Assembly (NCBI GenBank): GCA_037893245.1
Contig: JBAIAA010000741.1
Span: 186,001-250,000 of the forward strand
Direction: 5' to 3'
Length of the DNA: 64,000 nucleotides
Origin: Crossaster papposus
Lineage: Eukaryota; Echinodermata; Asteroidea; Velatida; Solasteridae
Shown here: positions 47,954 through 58,600 of the stretch, in pieces
How the letters are laid out: each line of letters starts with the position of its first letter
Position numbering within the stretch: position 1 is the stretch's first letter
Notes under the pieces: generated by a model
Told to the model about the DNA's origin: nothing
Database searches by the model: none
What the model saw: only the letters and a program-made list of their open reading frames with translations
Translations under genes and position numbers: made by a program

Positions 47954-47967
47954 GGGGGGGGGGGGGG
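47954..47967. repeat. Poly-G tract (14 nt)
   Basis: A G homopolymer within a G-rich stretch. Confidence 0.75.
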
Positions 47968-48625
47968 AGGGTTACCTCCCTCCCCATCCCCCTCCGTGTT
48001 AAACAGGCGCAGTGGAGTAACCAGTTTTACATGTACATGTTTTTTATTCTTTTCATTATATTACACACAAAATGCCAACATTGCCAGATTATGACAAACT
48101 GAGAAATAGGCAACGACAAAAAGGACAGATTTAATACGATCGATTTTATTACAGCATTACAAGGTTTTTTTAAAAGAAATTCCATGCAATAAATATAAGC
48201 TCGAACGGTTACTTTCAGAACACATAAGGTTCTTACGCAATCTTTGATGGCATTGCCAACTTTTTTGGCATAAAATATTAAAACATATGCACCGCTCCAT
48301 AGTACGTACGCCAATGGGAAAAGAACAAAACACGGCCAAATAACCGACACCAGGCATCACCTATGCGAATGTACATGGCAGCACAGGCTTCAATTGGTCA
48401 AAAACTTCACTTGGTCCACGAACCATACAGCCGTAAAGAACGTGATCCAATATGTAGATTAGACGCCTTGCGGCGCTCTACGATCTTTGATTGCAAAGCT
48501 GTGATTTTGCATGGAAACAATATCATATGCGCAAAGATAGAATATAACCAACAAGATATATGACCGAGCGACTCCCCCCCTTAGTCCCCCATACCTATAC
48601 ACTCCTAGGGTGTCAGGTCAACTCG

Positions 48626-48793
48626 CCCCCTGACCGACTCGCCCCTTACCTACTCGCCCCTTTCCAACTCGCCCCCTGACCGACTCGCCCCCTGACCGAC
48701 TCGCCCCTTACTAACTCGCCCCCTGACCGACTCGCCCCCTGGCCGACTCGCCTCCTGACCGACTCGCCCCCTGACCGACTCGCCCCCTGGTTT
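48626..48793. repeat. Left-arm 15-16 bp minisatellite of foldback element 1
   Basis: About ten to eleven copies of CTGACCGACTCGCCCC, with 15-bp variants of TTACCAACTCGCCCC type. Confidence 0.88.
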
Positions 48794-49057
48794 GATTTAC
48801 ATGTATTTTTAATTCTATAATTTGTATCATTTGCCCTCGTAGAACAACTGAAAAGACGATGTGGGTAAACTTTTTCCTTGGTTATTCTCTTGCATAGGCC
48901 CTAATCTCGATTATTTTTATCTAAGTTTTAGAAAATACCTTTTGATGTTCGTTTCGGTGGTGGAAATTAAAGACAAAGTATTAGGCCTAAATCCTCGAGG
49001 CCAAAAAAGTTAAACTCATAACAATTTATTTATACATTTATATATTTAAAGAAAATT

Positions 49058-49071
49058 GGGGGGGGGGGGGG
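49058..49071. repeat. Poly-G tract (14 nt)
   Basis: A G homopolymer inside the core of foldback element 1. Confidence 0.7.
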
Positions 49072-49949
49072 AAATAATAATGTTTGGTTCTTGTTTTTAT
49101 GAGGTTTTTTTCGGAGCGCGGGGGGACAAGTTGATCGCATAATTTGATGCGATTTTGTTTACTGCTTTCCAACCCAATAGGGCTTTTCAAGGAAGCTATA
49201 GGGAATATGTCAATCACTCCACCATTCTTTGTTACGAAAACCATGGAGGTATAGGAAAACCTCCATGCGAAAACCAACGCTCTTAAAAACTGTCGGCTCC
49301 CTCTGCAGTCCGCCAAACTAAACGGGGTGAAAGATGGTGACCAACCAAGATCAAAGAGCTGACAGTGAATACAATAAAGTCGCTAATTTGACCAATGAGG
49401 TTGCTACTTTTGGAGAAGGGGGACTGTTTTTGGTATTTTGTATGTCCGATGGTGTTAAATGTGATTTTCACATTTTATAAGACGTTTGGTATGTCGTGTT
49501 AGACCTGAGAATATTCAGAACATAAAAAGCACGAAGTTTTTAAAGACACATCCATAAACCGTTTTTATGCATGCTTTAGAGTGGGTTTTTGCGGGGCACG
49601 CGAACGATTTGCGAAGGATGTGAATGCCAAAAAAATGGCAAATTCAACATTCGTATTTTTAAGTTTCCAATAGTTCGCCAAACAAACATGTTCGCCAAAC
49701 AAACATGCGCGGGGGTTCGGAATCGTCGTCATTTATAGTGTTCGCGGGAGTCCAGTCCAGTCCATCACATTGTAGATTTCTCCTTAATTATAATTTGAAT
49801 CATTTCTTTGTAGGCCTATGCCTAATGTAAATAAATTTTTGCTTCCTCTGATCAGTCCGCAAAGTTGAGAGTTCGTTTTTATGCCTCAATATGACGAATG
49901 TTATGGTAACGAATATACATCGATCGTACAAGGTCCATAAATCAAACGA

Positions 49950-50116
49950 GGGGGCGAGTCGGTCAGGGGGCGAGTCGGTCAGGAGGCAAGTCGGCCAGGG
50001 GGCGAGTCGGTCAGGGGGCGAGTTAGTAAGGGGCGAGTCGGTCAGGGGGCGAGTCGGTCAGGGGGCGAGTTGGTAAGGGGCGAGTAGGTAAGAGGCGAGT
50101 CGGTCAGGGGGCGAGT
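49950..50116. repeat. Right-arm 15-16 bp minisatellite of foldback element 1
   Basis: About ten to eleven copies of GGGGCGAGTCGGTCAG, the reverse complement of the left-arm unit, with matching 15-bp variants (GGGGCGAGTTAGTAA). Confidence 0.88.
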
Positions 50117-50403
50117 TGACCTACAATCACTCCTAGTAAGAATAGGTTTTTGCGTGATTATTTTTACAGAAAATGTGCTGTAAATTTAAGGTCGGGTAAA
50201 CTTGTTTGGATAAGGCACTGTGCATTTCTGACAAATTCATCTTTTCTGGAAACTGCATCTCGCGCACTTTCAACTTAAGCGATAAAATCCATTCAATTTG
50301 CTAATTCTGTTTTCAATATGCACAAATTACACCACTTGTACATATCAACCAGACTTGTAAGATTCCAAGTATCGTCTACATTTCAATAATGACATGTCAA
50401 TGA

Positions 50404-50755
50404 TAAAAGGTAGGATACACCATTGGTAATTGCTTGAATTATCATGAATGGGTGGATTTGGGGGGTTGTATTTTATAGTAAATATCGTTTAACTGACCTG
50501 TCCGAAGTTTTACAATCATGGATACTGAGAAAAGCAAAAAAAAACAGCATAGTTTTCTACCGGCGTTGGGCAGTGGTTCTTTTGTTGTTTTTGTCGTTTT
50601 CGCCAAAGATTTTTTTTGAACAATTACAGGATATCTAGCGCAATCATTTTGCTGCATGTCTACAATCATTATTTACTTTAAATAAGCAAGATATTTCCTA
50701 ATAATTTGGTAGTAATTTTTTTTGGATATCTGAAAATGGTGTATTCTACCTTTAA
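50404..50755. mobile_element. TTAA MITE family A (about 350 bp)
   Basis: It starts AAAAGGTAGGATACACCATT and ends AATGGTGTATTCTACCTTTAA. The interior contains the shared TATCGTTTAACTGACCTGTC. The right end is intact with TTAA. The left flank reads ATAA. Confidence 0.82.
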
Positions 50756-50768
50756 CACTGTACACCTC

Positions 50769-50774
50769 TTTATT
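50769..50774 (-). terminator. Likely TARS polyadenylation signal
   Basis: AATAAA on the minus strand (context GCTAATAAAGAGG), 353 bp after the TARS stop codon. The MITE copy at 50404-50755 begins just beyond it. Confidence 0.5.
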
Positions 50775-51126
50775 AGCCAGACAAATTCCTGTGTTGAAAG
50801 TACAAAGTTTGAAAGTGTATTAAAGTATTTTAAATGTTTTATGCTATTATTAATTAAAACACCCAATTCTTTCACTGTTATGTAATGCGGCTGTAGACAT
50901 TAACACTTGTACCAGTTCAGAAGTTTGTTTTGGTATTTTGGAGAAGTTAGTAATTCTAAATAGTATTGAAATACAATGATCGACAGCTGTTTACATGCAG
51001 TGTTTCTGGTTTGGTTGGTTCTAACATATTTTACAGCAATGGTTATTACACATTTGTATAACATGCGCTGTTTCTGGCTTGGTTTTAACATCTGTACTGC
51101 TGTTTCATGTATGATTGCGTGAAGGA

Positions 51127-54100
51127 TTAAAATGCGTCTTCGCTGTCGAGAGCCCGTGTGTTCTTGAGTTCCTGAAAGCGGGCTATCACAGCGTCTAGGC
51201 TGTGTTCACCGTGCACTTTGTTATCCCGAGTGCGGACGTTGACCGTCTTGTTGGTCTGTTCCTTCTCACCAACCACTACAGTTTAAAAAAGAAAAGACAA
51301 CATTGTATGTAGTATAAGAAATTTAAGGCAAAATTAGATAGTAAAACAAATAACAGAATGATTTGGGGTTTGATTAATTCTAAAGTTTAAAATTTGGGCA
51401 TTTCCAAAAGTTTGGGAAACAAGTGATCCTCGGATCGCGAGTGTCACTTTTTCATGCAGTTGATCCCCGTGCTTTGTGTGTATAACCAGTTCACGTCGAA
51501 TGATGTATATACAATTTTTTTCTGGAATTATAACAGATAAACATGTCACGAGCAAGGCCGGGAATATCTGTCAGCGGTCGGCTTGCACCGAGCGAGGCTG
51601 GGGATATCAGTGTGTGCTACCCACGGATGCCGGCCTAAACCCGTCTCGGTTCGAGGTTTGTGAAAACAATCCCACGCCTGGGGCTGTCAAAATAATCCCG
51701 GCGCGAACTGGTTAAGCATTCTAATCATCTATATTTTTCAAAGTAAAGTTGGCAGAGCGCAGGTCCGGTATTCCGAAGGTCACAGGTTCAAGTCCTGCTT
51801 TGCCAATTACTTTGTTCACTTTATGCAAATTTACCTAGTGAGTTTCCCTTGTGATTTATTTGTGCATCTATATTTGTGTTCTTTCTTACCAAAGATGAAG
51901 TTGAACTGCGCCAGCTGAGCATTGCGGATTTTCTTGTTCAGTGTGTCGCCGTCATCTACGTCCAGCTCACAGCAGAATCCCGCCTGGAAGATGCCATTCT
52001 TGACATGGTTGGCGTAGTTGTTGAAGACATGTCCGACTGGGATCACAATGGCTTGACGAGGCGATAACCAGAATGGCCTGCATGCCAAGGTCAAACAAAA
52101 ACATCTTGCAGATCTTTCGAAAGTGTATACGAATATATTAACCCTATTCAGGCCGAGATGGGGAGGGGGGGGGGGGGGGGGGGGTTTCTCAGAGATGCAC
52201 ATTTGGATATTTCTGCAAATAGTGCGAGCAAGTTATAAAGACGCTCGGCGCCAGCGTTGGCGCTACTATGAATTGGTCAGTTCAGTGCGTGACACTCGAG
52301 TAGCTGCAATCCACTGGCTGAGACGGCGCCCTGAACGTAGAATGTGTTTCAAATTCAAATTTTGAATTAAAATCAAAGTCTTGGAATATTGTTTTCTTGA
52401 TTTATGCATCATTCACAGAGCTAAACCTTTACAAGGTTAGTTGTCAAGCACCGCAACTGACAAATGGTCTATTGTCCCTTCAATCCTTCCTTTGTTTGTT
52501 CTTCTCCCATCCCATCCCTGCCTGCTTCCATGTACCCCTCATGTTTGTTTCTTGTAGTCATTTTGTCTCTGAAGAAGATCTTGTTAAGATGACAAATTTA
52601 TTTCATTTATAATTGTTTTCTAGGTTGGTTTACCGTCGGTCAATTCATATCAAAATTTGAATAACATTATTAGCATTTAGCGATGTAAATTTTATTAGTG
52701 GCCTGAAATTGGCCAGATATTAATTTTGAGCAGAGCTTACCATTTTCCGCCGTAGTTTTCAGTCAAGATGGCAATCATTCTCTCCACAGAGCCCAGGATT
52801 GCGCGATGGATCATCACTGGCTTCTTCTCTATCCCCTCAGCACTGTGGGAAAAAAACAAGAAAATATTGTGTTATTACATCCACCAAGGATGTTATGTTT
52901 CTGCCGGCGTGCGTTTGTCCGTTTGTTGGTCGGGCTGTCTGGGTTTTTTGCAGGATTACAGAAAACCTACTAAGTGGGTAGATATCTTATGGGTCATGGA
53001 TGATTCCATCACATTTTCAGATTGATCTGGACCCAGATCAGGAATCTGGATCACTTTGAATGACTTTAATGTTGGGAGATAGGGCGTTTTGCGGTCAATT
53101 GAGTGATTGAGTGAGTGAGTTTTTAGTTTAACGCCGTACCAGCATCAATGGCCATATTCACGGCGGGAACAAATTTCATTCAACAATTTTTTATTTCATT
53201 CAACAATTAATGTGAAGAAGTTACAGTTTTAGAGGTGGGAGGAAAACCCCAGAAGAATATCCTGGGGAAAAACCCACGGAGTCAGGCAGGGACGCGGTCA
53301 ATTGAAGGCGCTGTACTAGACAACTGGTAACGTGGGGCACATTTTTGCAGTTGGGGCGGAGGTTCGCGCTCTGTTGGAGTGCTTTTTTTCTAGTTTATTT
53401 ATTTCTGGTAATGGTTGTCAGAATTCTTTTAAATTGTTTGTGTCCGACTTTAGATTGGAAAACTTGCGATGGACTTGTATGGACTTACGGAATCTTGTTC
53501 ATGGACTTGACCTCGACACTAAACAAATCTTTGATTGGGAGATTAATTTTGGTGGATTTTTGAAGGATGGGGGCATAATTATTTGGACTTTTAATTTTTT
53601 TTTTTCACCTGGAGTATTTGAGGTTAAAGCGGATAGGAAGCTGGAAGTCTAGCTGGATAGTAGCACACTGATGAGAACGTCTCAGAGCATCGCGAATGTC
53701 GATATCAATCTAATAGATCACATGGCGTTAGAAATACATTTCATTCAACCTTAAAGGGAAACTCCACCCATAGTTTATAATGGCATAATGTTAAAGAGTG
53801 TCAATTGCCATTGTGACTTGATTTTTATTTTTTATTTTTTTGAAGAAAAATAAAGGCAGTTTTTACCCCAATGATGTACTGTGATTTCACACGATACTTG
53901 AGACCGTTATTCACTTTACAGTCAAATAAGGTATTTCATAATAAACTGGTGGTTTGGTTTTATGATGTTCGTAAAATTAATGTCACCTTAACCAGTTCGC
54001 GCTAGAGGACGTATATAAACGCAAAGTTTTCCCCAGATTCAAAACGAATGATGCATAAACACGCCACGAGCAAGGCCGGAAATGTCTGTCAGCAGCGAGC

Positions 54101-55564
54101 ATGACCGGAAATGCGTGGGTGTGCTTCCCGGTACTATCGGCCTGAACCCGCCTCTGATCAAGTTTTGTTAAAAATAATCTCGCACCTCGACTCGGTGTTG
54201 TTAAAATAATCCTGGTGCGAACTGGTTAAGGTTTTTATTTGATAAATGATGGATAGTTGATGAATGTTCTTAAAAAATTTTGAGGTTTGTTCCCAATTCC
54301 TTTTTACTTTTTTAATTTAAACAAAAACACACGATTTACACATAGAAATTTAGCGACCGGTCGTAGGTTTTCAGCTGGTCAAGTTCCTACCTTCGGCCCA
54401 TAGAATGCGCCATCCTCTGGGTTCAACTTCCAGTCTTTAGTGAACTCGCTTAGTGTGGCTGCCAGTTGCTGGAATTATAACAAACAAAAAATAATACAAA
54501 AATCACCAAAACAAAACAAACCAAGCTTTTTTGAAAACATATCTTCACTGGCTTGTTGTAACTTTTAATTTGTTTAATCAGGAAGTAATTCCTAACAAAA
54601 ATTGGAAATGTTTCCCAGTCCCTGATTCATTCTTTTCAACATTTGTACACCAGTTGACCTTTATTGAGAGGATATACAAAGGAAAAAGCAGCGTCAGGTT
54701 GCAACATTTTGTTCAAAAGAAATACTCCTTTTTAAAAATCATTTTTAGTTTATTTTTCTTTTAGTTTTACCTTTTCGGCATTGTCCCAGACTTCAATTTC
54801 TCCAAGATATTTCTTGGGCCGGGTGGAGAGAGCCAATTTGTAGGTGAAGCCCAAGGTGTCGTAAACGGCCTTCATGAACTCTAGGCAACCTTTAATCTCC
54901 TGCTGGATCTATAAAGTAGTTAAACAAAAATGTTTACCTGATGCGAAGCAGAAAAGTCTTCAAAAGTTTAATGGATGGTAAAATAAATGTGAGAAATTTC
55001 ATCTTGAATAAAGCTCTTAAACCAAAATATTAACAAAATACAGAACCAACAACATAAGGCTGGATAGCTCAGTTGAAAGAGCACCTGAACGGAAATCCGG
55101 AGATTGCGGGTTTAAACCAAGCTTCAGTTTCATTCCTCCTTCCCCCCCCAAATAAAGCAATTTATTTTGTTTTGGTTCTATTTACCATTTCCTGGGTGCA
55201 AAATATATGCGCATCATCCTGCTGAAAGCGTCGGACTCGAGTCAGTCCAGTGAGGGCGCCAGATAGCTCGTTGCGATGCAGGACACCAAAGTCAGCCATG
55301 CGCAGCGGCAGCTCACGCCACGATCGTGGGCGGTGATCAAAGATAAGACTGGACAAATGTTAAAGTTTGCATAAGAACTTGGTAAGACTTTTCACATTTT
55401 TATCGGGTTTAAACAAAAAAAAAAATTATGCATTGGGGACAATTTATTTCCTATCTTTAAAATTTATTTGTTTACAACATCAATCAAACAATGACGAACT
55501 GATATATAAGGATTTATTAGCTGTTTCGGCCTTTCAGCCGAAACAGCTTTTGTTTTCGTTAAAG

Positions 55565-55600
<36 letters not shown>

Positions 55601-58600
55601 TTTGTCATTTTTCCCCATAGGATTTGTACACGTTTTTTCTGCCAATACACTTTGACACTTTGGTAAATCCGATCGACTTGAAACTTAGCATACACTCAGA
55701 CAACCACCCAAGGACGGTCCTAGAAGAAATTCGTCGCGATTCCGTCATTCAAGGTCACGTGACGTCATTTTAAAGGTACAATTTTCCCCATAGGTTTTGT
55801 ACACGTTTTTCTTCAAACTATTGACTTTGACACTTTAATGAATCCGTTCGACTTAAGACTTAGCATACACCTAGAACACCACCCACAGATGGTCCTGGAC
55901 GAAATTCGGCACGATTTGCGTTATTCAAGGTCACGTGACGTGACGTTAAAGGTGTACATTTTTTTCCCATAGGGTTTGTACACGTTTGTCTTCAGACTAT
56001 TGACTTTGACACTTTCGTACATTTGATCGACTCGACACTTAGCACACATCTCGACCACCATCCCCAGGAGGGCCAAGGGGGAAATTGTCACAATGACATC
56101 ATCGTGGGTCATGTGACGTCACATTAAAGGTGTAGTTTTAAGGACCCTCTATCTTTGGAAATACAGGCCCGATTGGGGTCAAACTTTGTATGCAAGTATT
56201 CCAGGATGTGTTACAGACGAAAATTAAGATGACATCATGATGACATCATCGGGTGTCATGTGACGTCACATTAAAGGTGCAAATTTCCCCATAGGATTTG
56301 TACACGTTTTTTCCAACTAATATATCTTTGGCAATTGTGTAAATCCATCGACGTCAGACTTGGCACACACATAGACCATCATCAGATACACATATAGAAA
56401 GTAATGTTAGACACCCGAAACAGCTCTGTGTTTGTCCACAAACACATGTCTAGTTTATTTATTATTTTGTTTAAAATCATCTCTGACTATACAATTGTTG
56501 ACTGTTGTGATGTGGGATATGACGCATAGCGGCCCCATGTTATACCTCTGTCTTGGGTTCACAGCTCAATGAGCTAACTGACAGCAGCAAGGTGATATTC
56601 CTCTCAAACACCGAGTGAGTGAGTGAGTGAGTTTAGGGTTTAACGCCGTGCCAGCATCAGTGGCCATATTCACGGCGGGAATATTTACAAATATAAGACA
56701 ATAGGTACTATTTAGTAATAAAAAACAATCAAGTGAACTGTGTAGAATATAAAAACTTGGAGTCGGAAGGAACAATTATCACAAAGGAAAAAGATGAGAA
56801 CGTTTTAAAAGAATGAAAGAGCTATTGTATAGGAGTGTAACAATAGACTGATTCTAGGCAGTTTTCCAGGAGAATCCCGTGGAAGGCGGGCCACGAAAGA
56901 TCCCCCAGACACACGGCACCCTGTCTGAATGGGTCCCGCAAGGCCGGCCGTTTCCCTTGCAGTTTAAGGGCCCGGGCCCCGCCGGTATTTTCACAGGTCC
57001 ACACACCTCCGGGTGATGAGGGGACAAATGCACCGAGTGTCTGGTCAATCCTCCATGACCAGTTCCCTCAAACACCAATAGCACATATGTGTTATCACAC
57101 AGGGAGTGGGATATGCATCGTTATACACCGGGCATATGATCGGTAAAAAAAAAAAAAAAATACAGTATCCAAGACAATGGCATAACATTAACAATACTAA
57201 TTTTACGTTTGGAGTATTGTTTTCATGTATCAGAGTTAAGAAAATACCCAAATACTGGCCAAATGGAAAGACAAAAATGTTGGCCCATATTTCGATTCTG
57301 GGCTTCTCAGGTGTTCCCTTTAAAGCCTTTTTTTGAGAGGGGTAAAACGAACTGTGGACGTGTGCAAGTCCACAATCCGTAACCTGCATCTTGCATCCTG
57401 TGGATGTCTTTAGTTAAGGTATGCAAGGTTCGTGCACATACACCTAAAGCTAAGAAGGGGGTATTTTATTAGTCCACCAGGAAAAATACATCTTACAATT
57501 GTACTGTACATGAACAATAATAACTAAGACGTAGGAAAGAAATTGATCGCTTCACTTAGTACAAAGCTCTTACCAGTGACCGGGGCAATTCATTGGCTTC
57601 AATGCAAACGTCTCCTTTTCCACCTCAAATGAAAACATGTTTTCCTGCAAATAAACGAAAGAAAAACAAACATATTTGTATAGATTGGTTTCATTCAGCG
57701 GACATTTTAAGGTAACAAAACAAACATAAACCCCAACCATGGCTGCCGCGCAAATCACGAGACCAAATTTTATAAAGCTTTTACACAATTGCCACCCACC
57801 TCCCACCCGGAATCCACCAAAATAGGGGGATGGATTTTGATGGATTTGGGAATAATAAATTAACTTACGTCGTAGTGTTGCCAATGGCCGGAGATTTTCC
57901 AGAGTCGGCTGTTGTACATGTTGGGACTAACGACTTCTTGAAAGCCACGCTTACGATACTCACTCTGTCCAGAGAATACAAGATAATAATCAATAAGAGA
58001 TTAATTACTACCGATAATCAAATCGTCAAAATCAATAGTAATTCCTTGCTATTGTTAAAGATATTTTACAATACTAGGGCTATGCATCGGGATTAAGTAC
58101 CCGGGTACTAAACCGATGATGTCAGGAACCGGTTCGGAAAGAATGTAGTATCCTGACGCCACTTAAGCAGTTGTGTACAAACTCTAAGGAGAGCCGAGAC
58201 AATGTTGCAAGTATTTGGTAAAAAAATAGAAATGTTTCTCAGTCCCAGATTTATATCTTCTTTAGATTCATGTAGATTCCTCAGTTTCGTGAATTATCCA
58301 GATTTATGCAGATTCTCCATATTCATGCCGATTTTCGAGATTCATCTTCATGTAGATTCTCTAGATTTGTGCAGATTCTCTAGATTCATGCAGATTCTCT
58401 AGATTCATGCAGATTCTCTAGATTCATGCAGATTCATGCAGATGTATGTAGATTCATGTAGATTCATGTAGATTCATGTAGATTTATGTAGATTCATGTA
58501 GATTCATGTCGATTTATGTTCTGTGGTTGTCCAACTAACCTTAAGGTAGTCTATGAGAGCGTTGTAGATGTGAGCTCCTTTGGGTTGGAAGAAGCAGCTG

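Larger units (their letters stand above)
48593..50147. mobile_element. Foldback element 1 with minisatellite inverted arms (TU-like, about 1.55 kb)
   Basis: The left arm (48593-48815) and right arm (about 49935-50147) are inverted copies. From outside to inside, each shows a CTCCTAG-containing end, GTCAACTCGCCCC, a tandem array, and then a non-repeated inner part (CTCGCCCCCTGGTTTGATTT versus CTCGCCCCCTCGTTTGATTT). The arrays use a 15-16 bp unit, CTGACCGACTCGCCCC. The core of about 1.1 kb has no recognisable gene. Sea urchin TU elements and Drosophila FB elements have the same plan: long inverted repeats with an outer domain of short tandem repeats. The superfamily assignment is inference. Confidence 0.8.
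51127..52077 (-). other. TARS1: TARS exons for the anticodon-binding domain
   Basis: The two last exons encode [33 protein letters not shown] and [19 protein letters not shown], and end with a short acidic tail (DSEDAF). This is the alpha/beta anticodon-binding fold shared by class IIa synthetases; it reads the tRNA-Thr anticodon. Confidence 0.9.
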
